From contig JAIUCV010000011.1 of NCBI GenBank assembly GCA_026724425.1, forward strand, positions 11,243,501-11,307,500: 64,000 nt of DNA. Reading direction: 5' to 3'. Shown here piece after piece: positions 61,192 through 64,000 of this stretch. The stretch is from Erythrophleum ivorense. Taxonomy: Eukaryota > Streptophyta > Magnoliopsida > Fabales > Fabaceae. Numbering within the stretch: position 1 is the stretch's first letter; each line of letters starts with the position of its first letter. The notes under the pieces are model-generated. The model had not been told where the DNA came from. It worked only from the letters and a program-made list of their open reading frames with translations, and did not search any database. Made by a program: the position numbers and the translations under genes.

Positions 61192-64000
61192 TTAAATTGG
61201 CTTAAGTCTCATTCCTCTCGATGTTTCAATGATTAATTTTCTTTCTAGAGGTTTGGTCAAAGGATCTGCTAAATTCACTTCTAACATTACATAATCAATT
61301 GATATAATTTCATATTTTAGCAGTTGCTTTACCACATTATTAATGATTAATTTTCTTCCCAGAAGTTTAGTCAGAGGATCTGCTAAATTCACTTCTGACC
61401 TTACATAATCAATTGATATAATTTCATTTTTTAGTAGCTATTTTACCATATTATGTCTTAAACGTATATGTTTACTTTTACCATTAAAAGCCATATTCTT
61501 TGCAATGACTATTATCGCTTGACAATCACAATACATAAATACAGATGGTGTTGGTTTTATACCCAATAGAATATTTGTTAAGAAGTTTCTCAACCACTCA
61601 ACCTTATTACTTGTTAATTCCAAAGCAATAAACTCTAACTTTATAGTTGATCTAATAATAATTGTTTTTTTAGCTAATTTCTAAGTTACTGCACCACTAC
61701 CAAAGGTGAATACATAACCACTAGTAGATTTTGTATCATCTGAATTAGAGATCTAGTTAGCATAATTGTATCATTCTAATACAGTGGGAAATCCACTATA
61801 GATGATACCATAATTCATAGTACCTCTCAAATATCTCATTAGTCTAACCAACGTTGTTCAATAATCACGATTGGGACTATATGTGTACCTGTTTAATCTA
61901 CACACAGCATATGCTATATCAGGTCGAGTAAAATTCATTAAATGCAATAGACTCCTAATAATTTGTGCATACTTAGATTGAGCAACAGGCTCACCTTTAT
62001 TTTTCTTTAGTTTAGTGTTTTATCATAAGGAGTATTTACTAGTTTGTCATTAAAATAACTAAACTTTTTAAGAAGTTTCTCAATATAATGTTCTTGTGAT
62101 AGTGATATACCTTTACCATTCCTTATGATCTTAACACCTAGAATCATACTTGCTTCACCCATATCTTTCATATCAAATTTAGATGTAAGAAATTTTTTAG
62201 TTTCATGCACAATGTCTAAACTATTATAAAAAGTAAGCATGTCATTAATATACAAACAAATAATTATACATTCATCATTTTCTAATTTTGTATACACACA
62301 CTTATCAACTTCAACAACAGAAAAATCATCACCTATTAATATTTAATTTAATTTTTCATGCCATTATTTTGAAGTTTGTTTCAAACCATATAGAGATTTA
62401 AGAAGTTTGCAAACTTTATTTTCTTATCCAGAAATAACATAATCTTCAGGTTGCACCATATAAATTTTTTCTTGTAAATCACCATTTAAAAATGTTAGTT
62501 TGACATTCATTTGGTGAATGAAGAGTTTATACATTGAAGTTAAAGCAATTAAAACTCGAATAGAAGAAATTTTAGTAACAGGAGCAAAAAGTCAAAATAA
62601 TCAATATTTTGTTTTTGAGTAAAGTCTTTTGCTACTAACTTTACTTTATATTTCTCAATTGATCCATCAGCGTTGTATTTTCTTTTAAAAATCCATTTGT
62701 AACCAATAGTTTTTGTTCCTGGAGATAAATCTATTAAAACCCATGTATTGTTTTTTATTAATTGAATCAACTTCAGTTTTAATTGCTTCGCTCCAAAGAT
62801 GTTCATCAGATGATGCAATAGCATTAGTATAAGTTAAAGGTTCATCTCTTATAATAAAAGGTATACAAATCATCTTCAAAGGAAGTCTCCTTTCTTTGTC
62901 TTTTTACTTCTTTTTAAGTTCTAAAATAAATTTTCAAAATTATTTTGTGTAGGCACTTGAGAAATATTTTTAATTTTCATAGGAAAAATATGTTAAAAAA
63001 ATTCAGCATTTTTTTGTCTGTATTATGGTATTACAATTAAGTACATCACTTTTCAAGACAAGAAATCTATATGCAGCACTATGTTTAGCATATCCAATAA
63101 ACATATAATAAAAAGTCTTAGAGCCTATTTTTCTTTTCTTTGGATCAGGTAACATAACTTTCATAAGACACCTCCACACTTTTAAATATTTCAAATTAGG
63201 TGCATAACCCTTCCATAATTCATATAGGGTTTGATTAGTTTTTTTATAAGGAATTCTATTTTGTAAATGATAAGTAAATAATAAGGCCTTACTCCAAGGA
63301 ATTCATTATTTCTTTTAAGGTCTTATTTTTTCTTTTTGTCATTCCATTAAATTCAGGTGAATAAGATGGAATAATTTTATGAATTATTCCCTCTTTTTCA
63401 CAAAATTTATTAAATAAAGCATATTTACCTCCTCTATCTAATCTAACTCTTTTAATCTTTTAATTTAATTGATTTTCTACTTCAGCCTTCTATAAAAGAA
63501 ATGTGTCAAATGCCTTATTTTTATTTCTAAGTAAATAAACCTTAGTGTATCTAGAGAAATCATCAATAAATGTTATATAATATCTTTTACCACCCATACT
63601 CATTGTTTGCTTTAAATCTTCTAAATTAGTATGAATTAAATTAAGTAATTCAGTTTCTCTTTATATAGTATTACAAGGCTTTTTAATTAATTTAGATTCT
63701 ATACAAATTTCACATTTAGTTAAATATGTATTGCTAATTCTAGAAATTAGAACAAGAGTTTGCATTTTCTTAATATAAAAAATACTAACATGCCCTAATA
63801 TAGCATGCCACATATTAATAAAATCAACTAAATAAGCAGAAGTATATGCATATTTATTAATTGGTTCAAAAACATTAAGTACAAAGAGTCCTTGATTATA
63901 ATAGCTTTTTCCTACGAAATTATTATTTTTTGTCATTACAATCTTATTAGATTTAAATAATATTTTAACCCCAACTTTTCCTAACAATGCACCTAAAATC
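61192..64000 (-). pseudogene. Ty1/copia pol remnant (integrase, reverse transcriptase, RNase H), running off the right edge
   Basis: Read on the minus strand from the window edge. The GAG-pre-integrase region at 63987-63661 has NMWHAILGHVS and CEICIESK. Integrase is scattered at about 63,600-63,230 (FIDDFSRYTKVYLL, PEFNGMTKRKN) with many stops. The RT starts at about 62,824 (NNTWVLIDLSPGTKTIGYKW) and continues at 62297-62007, where the catalytic YVDD reads YIND. RNase H is at 61623-61438 (YCDCQAIIVIAKN, HIRLRHNMVK), and the C-terminal LADPLTKP box ends at 61192. This copia order and the motifs are clear; numerous stops and the damaged RT site show that it is dead. Gag and the 5' LTR would lie beyond the window. 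Confidence 0.93.
61232..61459 (-). repeat. 114-bp tandem duplication within the copia pol end
   Basis: Unit 1 is 61232-61345 and unit 2 is 61346-61459, beginning attaattttctt in both. At 38 codons the duplication keeps frame and repeats the YEIISIDYV...EVNLADPLTK segment. Several substitutions separate the units, so it is not recent. Confidence 0.85.

Overview
This is a gene-poor, AT-rich window of a plant nuclear genome, most likely a eudicot. The evidence is a cluster of G-type (S-domain) lectin receptor-like kinases with the plant seven-exon layout, a chromodomain-bearing Ty3/gypsy element, a Ty1/copia element, a TTF-zinc-finger hAT transposon, a LINE relic and several long solo LTRs. I cannot name the species. 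I see no bacterial-type operon, CRISPR array, rRNA or tRNA.

The window appears built from two copies of one block of about 25 kb: a minus-strand receptor kinase, its 5' flank, a LINE relic, a plus-strand receptor kinase, and a second minus-strand receptor kinase. Copy 1 covers roughly 1,474-28,900. It holds a kinase-tail relic at 1,474-1,786, flank at 3,857-4,125, LINE at 4,849-6,720, plus-strand pseudogene A at 8,183-14,930 and minus-strand pseudogene B at 16,472-28,786. Copy 2 covers roughly 32,540-57,450. It holds pseudogene C at 32,687-34,424, flank at 34,791-35,040, LINE pieces between 36,357 and 45,580, plus-strand pseudogene D at 49,400-53,320 and the only apparently intact gene at 54,064-57,166. 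A further N-terminal relic lies at about 29,850-30,070. Of seven receptor-kinase copies or remnants, only the last has an open reading frame with all exons and catalytic residues.

After the duplication each copy collected its own insertions, and the other copy usually keeps the empty site. I could read target-site duplications for: a solo LTR in pseudogene A (GTGGG); a Ty3/gypsy element in intron 3 of B (CATTT); a hAT element in exon 1 of B (8-bp GCTTTGCA); a 3.4-kb solo LTR (TAAGT) with a second LTR of the same family nested inside it in reverse (AATCA); a 1.2-kb solo LTR (CACAT/CATAT); and a solo LTR in pseudogene D (TGTTT). An LTR end at 1,473 cuts the first relic, and a decayed Ty1/copia element on the minus strand runs off the right edge.

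The intact gene is predicted to encode an 813-residue plasma-membrane receptor kinase with signal peptide, bulb-lectin, S-locus glycoprotein/EGF-like and PAN/apple domains, one membrane span and a Ser/Thr kinase. Its exon 3 seems to use a shifted splice acceptor that removes nine codons in frame. I found nothing that supports a previously undescribed biological system; the interest lies in the nested and solo-LTR history of a duplicated receptor-kinase cluster and in the one surviving gene.
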